From Lytechinus variegatus (lineage: Eukaryota > Echinodermata > Echinoidea > Temnopleuroida > Toxopneustidae): DNA of 64,000 nt. Of this stretch, positions 33,310 through 43,404 are shown piece by piece (position 1 is the first letter of the stretch; every line of letters begins with the position of its first letter). The stretch lies in contig NC_054755.1 in assembly GCF_018143015.1 (NCBI RefSeq), forward strand, positions 15,574,278 to 15,638,277. The letters run 5' to 3'. A program made the translations under genes and the position numbers. Under the pieces are notes generated by a model that searched no databases, was not told the origin of the DNA, and saw only the letters and a list, made by a program, of their open reading frames with translations.

Positions 33310-35400
33310 AAATCAGTAACAAATTCAAAGCAATGATTATGAATACATATTTTGTGTGATAATCGGAAAGAAAAATATACTGTGTAAGACTGAAAACTAA
33401 ATTATAAATAAATCATGTAAAATAGTAAGTTGGGTAAAAATGTTTATAGAGGCCATGTAATAAGCAAGCTGGAAACTGCTTGAAAACACAGAAGCCAGGA
33501 GCGGGAGGGGTACATTGGAACCGGAATGGAAAATATGTGTATATTGATAATGTCACGAAATAGAAAGTATTCAAATTTAGGATCTTGATGGAGAGAGATA
33601 AAATAATCAGGGCAAAAATGCAAATTGGCCTATACAGTACGTGCAAGTGGGTGCAATTGCTGGTGATCATACTCAGAAATGACAATCTTTTTTCAAGAGA
33701 TAAGAGACGCAGACTTTTTAATGTTATATGGCAATACATTCCAAATATCTGGAACATGATGGCGTATTGTCTATGAGTGAGCAATATTCTGGGATTGGTT
33801 AAATGGATATTCATTGAATGATGCGTGGAAGTATGAATTTCTTTGTTGTAGACAAAAATATTGCGAAATGTAATAAGAATAGTATTAGTCGAAAATTTAT
33901 ACATGAATATTGCTGTTCGGTATGTTTCAATACATGAACCTCAGTTTTCATTGTCTTTATTGTGAAATGTTGGATCCGTGTGTGCAATGTAATGTGAATG
34001 CATTCAGAAGCGAAGTGCTTTTTAAAAGACGGAATATCGTTTCTAATACCCCCGTATTGCAGTAAAAGTGGGATAAGATGAACGATTTATGAAGCATAAA
34101 CAGTAACTTTTTTAGATATGATATTTCAATCTCTATAAGATCCCTATATCCCTTCATTACGAATGTGACTGTCCCAAGCTTAAAAAGAATGAAACCTTTG
34201 GAACAAATAGGCTTGTGTAGAAACAGAAAAATCAAAGAATAAGAATAAAGAAAGTTTGAGAAAAATCGGACAAATAGTGAGAAAGTTATGAGCATTTGAA
34301 TATTGCAATCACTAATGCTATGGTGATCCCCCTTTGGCAATGCAACAAGGATGTGTAATGTCACTGATGAACAACTTTCCCTTTGGTGGACTATAAACTA
34401 CCCTCAAAATGTCTCTTTTTGCTTTTTCTTATGATGATATACAAACTCTTTATCCATGATGTATTCTTAAAAAAATATGTATTACATGCCCTCATGTAAA
34501 CAGAACACATGATTTATGGATAAATTTGATGAAAGAGGCAATTCCAGTGAAATATATACTAAAGTAATGGGGAGAGTTGTTCACAAGTGACATCACACAT
34601 CTTTGTTGCATTGCCAATTTGTTATCTCCATAGCATTAGTGATTGCAATATTCAAATGCTCATTACTTTCTCATTATTTGTCCGATTTTTCTAAAACTTT
34701 TGATGTTCTGTTTCTTTGATTTTTCTGTTTTCACACAAGCTATCTTGTTACAATGGTTTCATTCTCCTTTAAATTTGAATCAATCAAAGCACCTAGAAAT
34801 TTGGTTTCTTTTTTTTCAGTGATGGGTATATCGTCAATAGAGATGTTGCCAAGAAAAGTGTGTTCAGTTTGAATGTGTTTAAAATCTCCACAGAATTCGT
34901 TTTGCTTTTATTCAGGGAGAATTTTTTAGCTATAAATCTTGTCGATATTTTTTAAAATTCTAAATTAAGTGTTAGAACAAGTATATCTTAGGCCTTATGC
35001 GAACAAAAGAGATTCGTATCATCTGCAAATAAAACAAACGTTAATTCTTTAGATGCCTTCACAGTGTCATAGTCATGATAGTGAGGAACATAAAATAAAT
35101 CCTTGTGGTACTCCACATTTCAACTTGCAAATATTATATAGATTTGAAACAAACATAATGGCGTCGATTGCTAAAGTAATCTTTGAACCAATGCGAGAAC
35201 CACTCCCCGACTCCATGTCATTAATTTTAAAGTAAAATGTGATGATCCATGGTATCGAATGCTTAACTCAAACAGTGTGTTCCTTTTTAGATAGAGAATC
35301 AGAAAAGTTGTCAAATAATTGTAAAACTGCAAGATCCGGATGAGTGATTATCTCTGAAACCATATTGATTAGGAATCACTAAATTGTTGTTGCTAGAAAA
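33310..35400 (-). pseudogene. Decayed non-LTR retrotransposon (LINE) ORF2, 3' part
   Basis: Read on the minus strand, several frames together give reverse transcriptase landmarks in order: PNQYGFRDNHSS near 35350; AFDTMDHHIL (motif A) near 35250; CGVPQG at 35117-35100; FADD (motif C) at 35029-35018, inside FVLFADDTNLFC; KFLGALID near 34800. After an interruption come a LLFMLHKSFILSHFYCNTG block near 34080 and MYKFSTNTILITFRN plus an IWN.LP-like block at 33900-33690, typical of the C-terminal part of Jockey/L2/CR1-like ORF2 proteins. Frameshifts and stops throughout show it is dead. A foldback element at 34177-34774 splits it. The 5' half is missing. Confidence 0.8.
34177..34774. mobile_element. 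Foldback MITE inserted in the LINE remnant
   Basis: Long inverted arms (about 210 bp each) run inward from AAAGAATGAAACC at the left and GGTTTCATTCTCC at the right. The arms share blocks such as CAGAAAAATCAAAG, AAAAATCGGACAAATA and TGCAATCACTAATGCTATGG in opposite orientation. The spacer is about 180 bp. No coding capacity. It separates RT motif sequence on the right from the C-terminal LINE block on the left. Confidence 0.8.
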
Positions 35401-36960
35401 GGAATATAACCGCTTTTACCTTTTGATATACTTGTTTCTCCACGCTTTTCCCAAGCTTGAAAATGATTAAAAAAGGGAGAAAAAAATCAAGCTTATCAAA
35501 GCTCCGTGTTAAGCAGATCATCACGATGTCATCGGAAGGGGGGGGGGTCAATGGCGCGCTATGCTGTAGTATTTTGGGCAAGGAAGTTAAAAGTGTAAAA
35601 GATATAGCTCCAAATCAATCTTCATAGGTAAAGTCCATGTGTTCTTCATGATTAACGTCTAATATTTCAAAGTTCTTCGCAAAACATTTTCATGAACTTT
35701 TAAAAGGTATAGAGGTGCTCACTCAAGCGGAAAGATTTTCAACAGTTATGTCGTCATTTGCTTAAAGAGATCTGTACCAATGTTTAATTGGAAAAAGCTT
35801 CAGGATATTACTAATATGTAATTTTACAGGATTATTTTTAATTGCATTCTTTGTTTTGATACGCACTTTATAAAATAATATAAAATATATAAAACAAGGA
35901 AAATTAGACACTTGTTTTATACACTAGATATGATTTGCCGAAGAACATGCATGATTTAATTTACTATTTAAATGTTATTTCATGCTATTAATTATGATTA
36001 TGTATATTGTAGGAGAGGGGCTCCATGTCCAATAAGCAGTATACTTGCTATTTCTGTGGAGTCATTTTACCAATGAAGTTTATTTGACAATTTACCCTGT
36101 AACAACTTATTTTGACATTATTTGGTAATGAATTCCGTTCAAAATAAGATAGGGATATTCATATGTTAAGATAAGACAATGATAATGTTGATTCCCAGTT
36201 CAGGGTTTTCCTCAAACGTAAGGATTTGAACAACGAATTAAATTTACTTTTCCCCCTAAATGATAGGCCTATAGTTTAGGCGGATCGGGAGGGGGTGGGG
36301 GCTGCATAGGAGCGGGTCAAGAAGAATAAAATAGGAAGACTTGACAATTGAAAAGAAAGAAAAACAATCACTATAACAAAATTTCGGTCAAGTTGCCTGG
36401 TCATTAGGATATAACGTTCCAATTTAAGTAAAGGAGAGGTTTGTAAGATTTAGTTTTTCTTTCGAAAAGATCATCTTGACTGGCCCTAAGGCCGCTTCCT
36501 TTGTTGTTGATATAAGTAATAATAATCAAGCATATATATTTTTTTGGCTTCGTCCTCCCGAAAAATGCAAAAAAAAATAAAATAATATAAAACTCCAGTA
36601 CCCCCTCCCCCCCCCCCCCCCCCCGTCATGTAATTCTGCACTTACATCGCCATTGGCGTTGGAAATGATGCGGCATGTTACAAATAAGAACGAATGCATG
36701 CTTACAAAATTAACTTTAGAAAAATTACTTTTTCTTTTATTAACTTTCATTAAAACCATACATGTTTCTTTAGAGCTGATGGGGAAGATCATGATGTATA
36801 TAATTACCACTTTCTCATGGTTAGACAAAATTGATATTGATTCCTTTAACAACGTGTTAAACATTTATACCAAGTTTTCACTGTCATGATTCGTGCCTCG
36901 ATTGAAACGGTTCATATCGTGGAGTAATCGTAGTGATCATATCAGAACGTATAAGATCGT
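35401..36960. other. Intergenic sequence, no gene seen
   Basis: AT-rich, with the C-run at 36597-36624. Small open frames here lack domains and splice context. Confidence 0.4.
36597..36624. repeat. Poly-C run
   Basis: About 25 C with a single T interruption. Similar shorter C or G runs are at 20218, 28160, 30900, 35537, 39419, 41263, 42450, 53195, 53790 and 60919, mostly at the edges of repeat fragments. Confidence 0.8.
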
Positions 36961-36964
36961 ATCA

Positions 36965-37242
36965 GGGGCCCGTCTTACAAATGATTACGATTGACCCAAT
37001 CAGTCGTAATTCTATGGAAATCCTTCACTAACTTATTTTTTTACACAGGAAATTTGTAAAATGTCCCTTGTATACAAAGGAGAACACGTCAAGAAATCAC
37101 TAAATTTATGGATGTATCTAGAATCTAAAATTCGTATCTAGATTTTTTTTAACAAACATGCATTTTATATGTTGACTTTGCTGGCTTTCCGTAGTTGCGA
37201 TTGACCGGATCAATCAAAACTCTTTGTAAGATGGGCCCCAGG
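36965..37242. mobile_element. MITE family A, full-length copy (about 278 bp)
   Basis: Ends GGGGCCCGTCTTACAAATG and CTCTTTGTAAGATGGGCCCC are inverted. Subterminal GATTGACCCAATCAGTCG and CGATTGACCGGATCAATC are also opposed. It is the best reference copy in the window for this family. Confidence 0.75.
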
Positions 37243-37274
37243 TATGTCGAGGCAATCGTATTGAACCCCCCCCC

Positions 37275-37712
37275 GGGGGGGGGTCTTCCATTGACGAGTG
37301 GATACCATGCATGACCAAAGAAACACGTATAGGGTGTAATTTTTACACCAACCAAGGAGCTTCCAACACCAACACTACATGTTTAGGGTCCTGTGGGGGA
37401 TGGCGCGGTCCTGGAAATACTCATAAGCTATTTGTTTGTTTGTTTTCTTCTCTGATGTAAATTTAACTCAAATGAACATACACATACTGAAAAAAGGGAT
37501 TGTTGCTAATGCTGCATGGGGCTGTCGCTATACTTATTTAGGGGGTGAAAGTAAATCACCGTTTTGTTTCCAATACTTGTTAAGGTTTATGGTTTCAGAC
37601 GCCAATACTTGTTAAGGGATGCATTTTCAGAACATGGAAAATATTTTTAGGGTGCTTATTTCAAGACCCCATGTCCACGCATGGTATCCACTCGTCAATG
37701 AAAGTACCCCCC
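37275..37712. mobile_element. TIR element B, copy 2
   Basis: The left end GGGGGTCTTCCATTGACGAG, the right end CTCGTCAATGAAAGTACCCC, and the internal CCAATACTTGTTAAGG block match the element at 2181-2712. The G-run meets a C-run at the left edge (about 37266-37282), a perfect CCCC/GGGG junction. Confidence 0.7.
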
Positions 37713-38463
37713 TGTCCGCGGGTATTGATCGGAGAAAAAAAAATGAAGGGCATGTAATGGTTCCCACAACAGTGAGAACGAGGAATTACAGACCAAAATA
37801 AATATTTTAAAAAGCGCATTCATTTGTATGCATGCCTACTGAGCCCATTTACTCTCCCATTACTTTTTATTCATACCTTGATATCTATTACACATTTTAA
37901 GTCTATGATAAATGTTCATTGACTATATAACTGAAAGCACAATTGTATGTATGATATGCTATCATATCTTGCTGCAGGCTTCTTACCCTAAACTTCAGTC
38001 GAGAGACGAACAGACATATTTTCACAAAATAAAAAAGCTCACCCAGAAATATTGACATTTTGTCGGTAAAATAGAATATCATGATTTTACGAAGTACCGA
38101 TATGCTTGTATATTTTCGAGGTATCAACAACAATATACTCTTGATTATTGTTTCCTTTCCTCGTTATCAACATTCAAATATTATTTTTTCCTGATCTTTT
38201 ATTGGGGCAAACAATAATCCCCAAAAAGATGTTAGCATGTCAAAACATTGTGTTTGGATTTCATATGATCTCAAAATCAGAATATTTGAAGACTATGCTA
38301 TTTACTACAGCTCCGCTTCTATAGGTCAATCGCAATGAGTTCAATCAAACAATTAAAATTGATGTTTTCATTATTCAAGGCTCGCATGTGACGAAATTCT
38401 AGTTTCAATAAAATGATAAAAACAATATTTATCCTGTCGAGCAATCCGACTTACAAGCATTAA

Positions 38464-38773
38464 GGGGCCGATTGCACGAAAGGATCTTTCCAAGGACCGT
38501 CTTTCGTGTCGCCCATCTTTTATGATACGCTACAAGCGGGGTGTTTCTGAAATTTATGATAAAGAATAAGATTCGTTAGCTTGCTTTTGATTCAAATTTT
38601 ATACATTTCATGATATATTACATCATTTTACAAACAAATATCTTGTTTATTTTGACGGACGAATGAAATATGTTTGCAGATGATTTATTTGAAATGCGTT
38701 TCACATGGCGCATCATAAAAGACGGGCGACACGAAAGACGGTCCTTGCAAAGACCCTTTCGTGCAATCGGCCC
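38464..38773. mobile_element. TIR element, GGGGCCGATTGCACGAAAGG ends
   Basis: The left arm GGGGCCGATTGCACGAAAGG and GGACCGTCTTTCGTGTCGCC are mirrored at the right by GGGCGACACGAAAGACGGTC and CTTTCGTGCAATCGGCCC. Arms are about 60 bp with few mismatches. Spacer is about 190 bp, AT-rich. Confidence 0.75.
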
Positions 38774-39457
38774 AAGATGGTTAAGAACAACAATATTGTA
38801 TGATGTATAATAATGTATGGGGGAGGGGGCACTCACTCATACTGTTGTCGATCAACCAAAAGTCTTCGAAACTACATCTTTAAACGAAATATTTTAGATT
38901 GATCAGATTTACCATGGACATGATTATCAACGTGTTAATAGAAACGAGTGTAACCCTATAGAAATTTAGCAGAAAGCAATACACCGCCAAAATGTTATTG
39001 TACAGTGGCAAAGGGGCCTAAATACAATCTATCTCTTCTTGTCAGTTGACAAATAGGGCTATTTAAAGTTCCAGGTCCCAGACTTAAAAAAAAAAAGATC
39101 TGGTCATCTTCTATCTTCTGCCTCATTTTCTCAATGAAAATCTTGGGGCGATCGCCCCTGCGCCCTCTCCCTTGGAGCTGACCCTGATTCACCCTATGAA
39201 AATCGAGACGAAAACTTTGGTAAAGAAATAGCCTCGACGCGACATTAAACTAATAAACACTGATATCTCGAGTCTGCTTAAGGTCTCCTGGAGCATTGCA
39301 CTTCCAGATGCCCGTATCGCGTCTCAATAACCCGATCAGCCAAAAACAACCACTTAATCTAATCTGTTAAGTGTCACCCCGGGTAATTTTTTCCAGCTTG
39401 GTCGTGGCGGCACCTGAGGGGGGGGGGGGATGGAGGCAATGCCTCGATGTCCCTCAC

Positions 39458-39754
39458 AATAGGCGGTGCTGCACCAACCCGATCAGCCCTCTTCGCGATT
39501 AATCTCGAGATTCAAGAAACCCCGTCTCCACCATCGCAAGAAGAGCGATTCCTGCTCGAGCGAGAATAAATAATCTCGAGTGCGTCTGCACCTAAGTTGA
39601 CTTGGGATTGCAATCTCGAGATCAATCCTACGAACTAGCGCGATAATTGCGTCTCCATTGCAAATTATCTCGAGATTGCTCAGATCGGGATAATTTGTCG
39701 GATCAGAAATAGCGCGCTAATTTGAAAACTCGGGATGGTGCAGACGGCCCTATT
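39458..39754. mobile_element. TIR element rich in ATCTCGAGAT palindromes
   Basis: The left edge AATAGGCGGTGCTGCACCAA and the right edge TGGTGCAGACGGCCCTATT are imperfect inverted copies. Inside, CTCGAG occurs in AATCTCGAGATTC, AATCTCGAGTGCG, AATCTCGAGATCA and TATCTCGAGATTG. Another ATATCTCGAGTC lies outside at 39256, next to what may be an older partial copy (ACCCGATCAGCC). Confidence 0.6.
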
Positions 39755-39946
39755 CACCCTAACGATTGAAATAATCCTGATGCCACCACTGAAAAAAATG
39801 TGTTGCCGACTAATTGCAGAGGCCATTCCTTGATTCCAGTTTACATCCCTTATTATTGCACAAAAGTCTTTTGCTATGTCGGGAAGCTTTCTTAAGGTAA
39901 GCATTTTGTTTGAAATACTCAGTATATTTATCAGCTTGAAAGTATT

Positions 39947-42813
39947 TCAAATGAGTTGCCGAAGCTCTTCCCATTCCTTGATAAGAGTTTGTGCTGATGA
40001 AGCACAGGCCCCCATCCTGCTGCTATGAGCTGCTTCTGTATTCATGCTACTGGGTGTCATTTCCTGACTGACATGATTTACATCGTTTCCTGTCCTTTGT
40101 GGGCTCACTTGACTTCCATAATTGATAGAGAGAGTTTCTTTCAATGCTTCAGATGGCGCTGGTGGGCATTGTGCCGCGCCCTGCTGGTGGATGGAAATTA
40201 TCCTAGGGGTAACAAGGCTCGTAGAGGGCGTCATACTTCTATAGGTGGCAAGAGCTTTCTGATTACAATGCATGTCTAGTGGCACACGGAGTCTTCCCTC
40301 TGGGTCACGATAGGCAAACATGGTTGGAGACCCTGGCAGAGAACTTGGCTGTACCTCCACTAAAGAATCACCGTCAGCATACGAACTTCGCCGATGTGTT
40401 CGAATGACTGCCAGATCTTTCATAATATCCTGTGGAATCTCCGAAGGATCCTCGTTCCTCTGACGCGGCGAAGCTCTAGGTGGATTCGGCGGATAATGGT
40501 CAATTCTTGATCTTTTGCGGTGTGTTCGTGTTGCTTTAATCTTCGGACAGTAGTGTTCTGGTGGAAACAATCTTCTAGGCTTCAAGCCATCGTTGTGGCC
40601 TGAAACTTCTAGTGATGACAGAGAATTCAAAGATGTTGCTGATGAGCCAGACCTAGATACTCCAAAGTTAAAAATGTGTGTGTGACCATTCGACGTCATC
40701 GTCCCTGCAACGCAGCCATCATGTCGGGTTCCTTCGAGGATGTCAGATATTGCCATGCTACCAGGTCGATCTAAGGCAGCATCAGGGTAAGTAGAGTTCC
40801 TCAGGGACATCGTCACAGAGGCTGGATCTTCCGCCGTCAAAGGAGACCCTAGAGCTGGATGAGTGTCCAAAGGTTTGCATGAGGACAGCTCGTTTGAATC
40901 AAGCCGCTTTGTATGATGATGTTGTTTGGTTGGAGTTCTAAACAAAGTTGGCATCTCCAGAGCATGCGTGGTATCCGCGGCCTCGGCCTTTCCTGTTATC
41001 ATTAGATATCAATAATCAATAATGATTGATAAACACATAATTATAAATAGCTGTCTCCACTCCCTGGGGAGTATTCTAACAATGAGGGATCAAGGATCTA
41101 TTATGAGACATACTACGTAGGATTTCGCATCATACCGGGTATACCCATTTAACACTTGGGAAGTGGGAAATGGTATGTAAGGACTAAAAGCCTGTCAAAG
41201 AAGGCTATGCCTATATCTTCGGTTGATCGACTAGAGGCTGATCCAAGATTTTCTAAACAAGGGGGGGGGATTTTGGTACAGAAAAATAACATGCCACCCC
41301 CTCCCCCCCCCAAAAAGGGGGGGTTCTTCGGTCCCAATTAATAGTGATTTATATCAGGAGAAATTATTTCACACGCAAACAAAAGTACTCGCCTGCATTT
41401 CCACGACATATCCCCCTACTTACATGACTTATGGCTCTCAAAGGTGTGGGCTGGGTGGCACTGGCGGGGGAGCCCAGTCTGGATCCCCCAGTGATCATGA
41501 CCACACTGGGCCAATGCAGACTGAAGCATTATAAACATAGCCTACCCATGCTTTGTTTCTATAGAGGCAGATTGTAGTGAAAAACACTCCTCGGATAGGA
41601 CGTTGATATAGCGGAGAGTAACCGCCTGTCAATCCAGGAAACCCCGGTAAAGTGGTTCAAAGGCATTCATCTTCAGGACTTCAGGATGTTTCAGCAGAGG
41701 AGCAGGTAGAAGAATTTGATGTCAACCTCCATTCGGAGTCCTCCCTTTCAAAAACTTTCCCCACGTGGAGTAAAAACTATAAAAAAAAAAGGAAGGGGAT
41801 ACTTACCACTTTTATTCCGTAGAAAGGGAAATGATTCCTTTGTCAGGTCCAGATCATACCCCTCATCGGCTGAAATTTCTCCCTTTGAAAGCAATGAAAT
41901 CAATATTTTCCATTTTAGAGACTCTGAGACAGGGTATAATTAATGTTATTAATAGACCCTAGCCCTGCATTATTAGTTGTAGTTTGGGGATCGAAGTGGG
42001 TGTCCGGAAACTTTATTAAGGCTCTCTTTTGTCTTTAGACTTTGGATGAAACATAATCTATGAACTGAAAAATGATTGAATAGTCTAGATCCAATCGTAA
42101 TATTCGGCTATTATTTTGATATCACCAAGACTAGGTATGTACACATAGTTATACTAAAATTATTCAAACTTTGATTATATGCCATACACTGTACGGTATG
42201 CCCTGGTATAATATCGAGTAAATTTCACCAAAGTCACATAGAGAGATCTTCTCTCGCTTTGTGACTTATGTGAAATTTACTCGAATAATATCGGGCATTG
42301 CATGTGACAGCCTCGAAAAGCACCCTTTCTCATCAAAACCTCAGAATCGCATGTAAAGTGAACGAATGGGTGCGCAGAAATGATATGCCCACCTCCTTCA
42401 TAACTTTCACCAAAGTCACATGCCGCTGGGGCCGCGGAACGGTTTTGAAGGGGGGGGGGGCTGACCATGCAAAAGATCATAATCAAATGGTAATTTTTAC
42501 GTTTTTGTACACGATATTGTAAAAAAGTGCCCCTCCCCCCTCCCGTTTCCGCTGCTCCTGTACCGTATAAATCTAGGCCTAATAGTCTAGGCGTCACATT
42601 TAAGATTGTTTATTGCAGTTTCAATGTCTATAAGATATCAACTCAGTAAGACCAACTGCTTAACCCTTTTTTATTGAAAAGCCCTTTACAATAACAATAC
42701 ATCCGGGGTCTACTTACAATCAGTTCTTCAAATTGGCGAATCAGCAGCTCTCTTTCTGATGAATCATCGAAGATAAGTGAATCCGTTTCCCACAACTCTG
42801 GAAAATGCATCAT
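39947..42813 (-). CDS. Uncharacterised 405-aa protein, complete, 3 exons
   Basis: Exons 42813-42718, 41882-41807 and 40992-39947 join in phase (1218 nt including TGA). The start is well fixed: ATG ATG CAT TTT opens the frame and an in-frame TGA lies one codon upstream. The third exon is the longest open frame in the window. I do not recognise the family. The N terminus (residues 1-32) is acidic and probably helical (ERELLIRQFEELI), and the C terminus ends in a similar short helix (LIKEWEELRQLI). Between them is a long Ser/Pro-rich, low-hydrophobicity chain with a basic patch, KIKATRTHRKRSR, at about residues 208-220 that could be a nuclear localisation signal, and a segment TMFAYRDPEGRLRVPLD at about 283-299. 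There is no signal peptide or membrane segment. It is probably a largely disordered intracellular protein. It shares its upstream interval with NHLRC3. Confidence 0.75.
42198..42298. repeat. ~100-nt hairpin
   Basis: The left arm ATGCCC..ATAATATCGAGTAAATTTCAC..AAAGTCACA pairs with TTTGTGACTT.TGTGAAATTTACTCGA.ATAATATCGGGCAT. CGAGTAAATTTCAC (42215-42228) matches its partner at 42270-42283 perfectly. The TTCACCAAAGTCACAT segment recurs at 42408. Confidence 0.75.
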
Positions 42814-43404
42814 CAGTCAAATCGATTCGGGCTCTTTCCCGTTATCAAATTTCTATTTTGATATTTTTTTTTCTTCAAAGTTGTGGGATCAAGTTCTGTG
42901 TTAAGTTAGAAGAATACTGGGACATAAATCTCACAAATGGATGCAATTACATTGAGATGTTCTGGGGTTAAGACGACAGAACAGAATTATGAAAACATCG
43001 ACCACGTCGTACTCATGTTTATAAACTTTCACGTTGCTATAGTTACGCGCTTGTATGAGGCGCGCCAAAACTCTAGCTAGTTGCGTAATTCAACAATGCA
43101 TTAGATGTCAGCACTAATTCGCCCAGTTTCGCCTGAAATGATCTGACCGTGACGTGATGAATGCATATTATATCATTATATCTGTCTTAACGCCTTTGAA
43201 ATACAAGTTCGAGGGGCATATGAGATTGAAATTTTTTTTTTCGATCATACAAATGACAGTAATCAATCTGAAAGGGAATTTATAAATTTTTTAGAGGCGC
43301 ATGTTTGCTTTCATCAAGACATGAGGAAAAGGCCCCGCCCACTTCAACGTCGGTCATGTGACAGGCCTCCGGTGAGATCACATGACCATAATAAAATATG
43401 CAGA
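42814..43404. promoter_or_regulatory. Shared divergent promoter interval between the 405-aa gene and NHLRC3
   Basis: Only 591 bp separate the two start codons, which point away from each other. Near the NHLRC3 start are a GC box (CCCCGCCC, 43333-43340) and two TCATGTGA-type M-box/E-box sites in opposite orientation (43354-43361 and 43378-43385). A CpG-rich patch GAGGCGCGCC lies near 43060. No clear TATA box is visible on either side. Bidirectional use is inferred from geometry alone. Confidence 0.5.

Noticed and set aside
33413..33904. 163-residue open frame on the minus strand as an independent gene
   Set aside because: It is the C-terminal part of the decayed LINE ORF2 and is annotated there.
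43321..43404. Upstream in-frame Met of NHLRC3 as the true start
   Set aside because: It would put 28 Arg/Pro-rich residues before a clear signal sequence, and the stretch contains the GC box and M-box sites.
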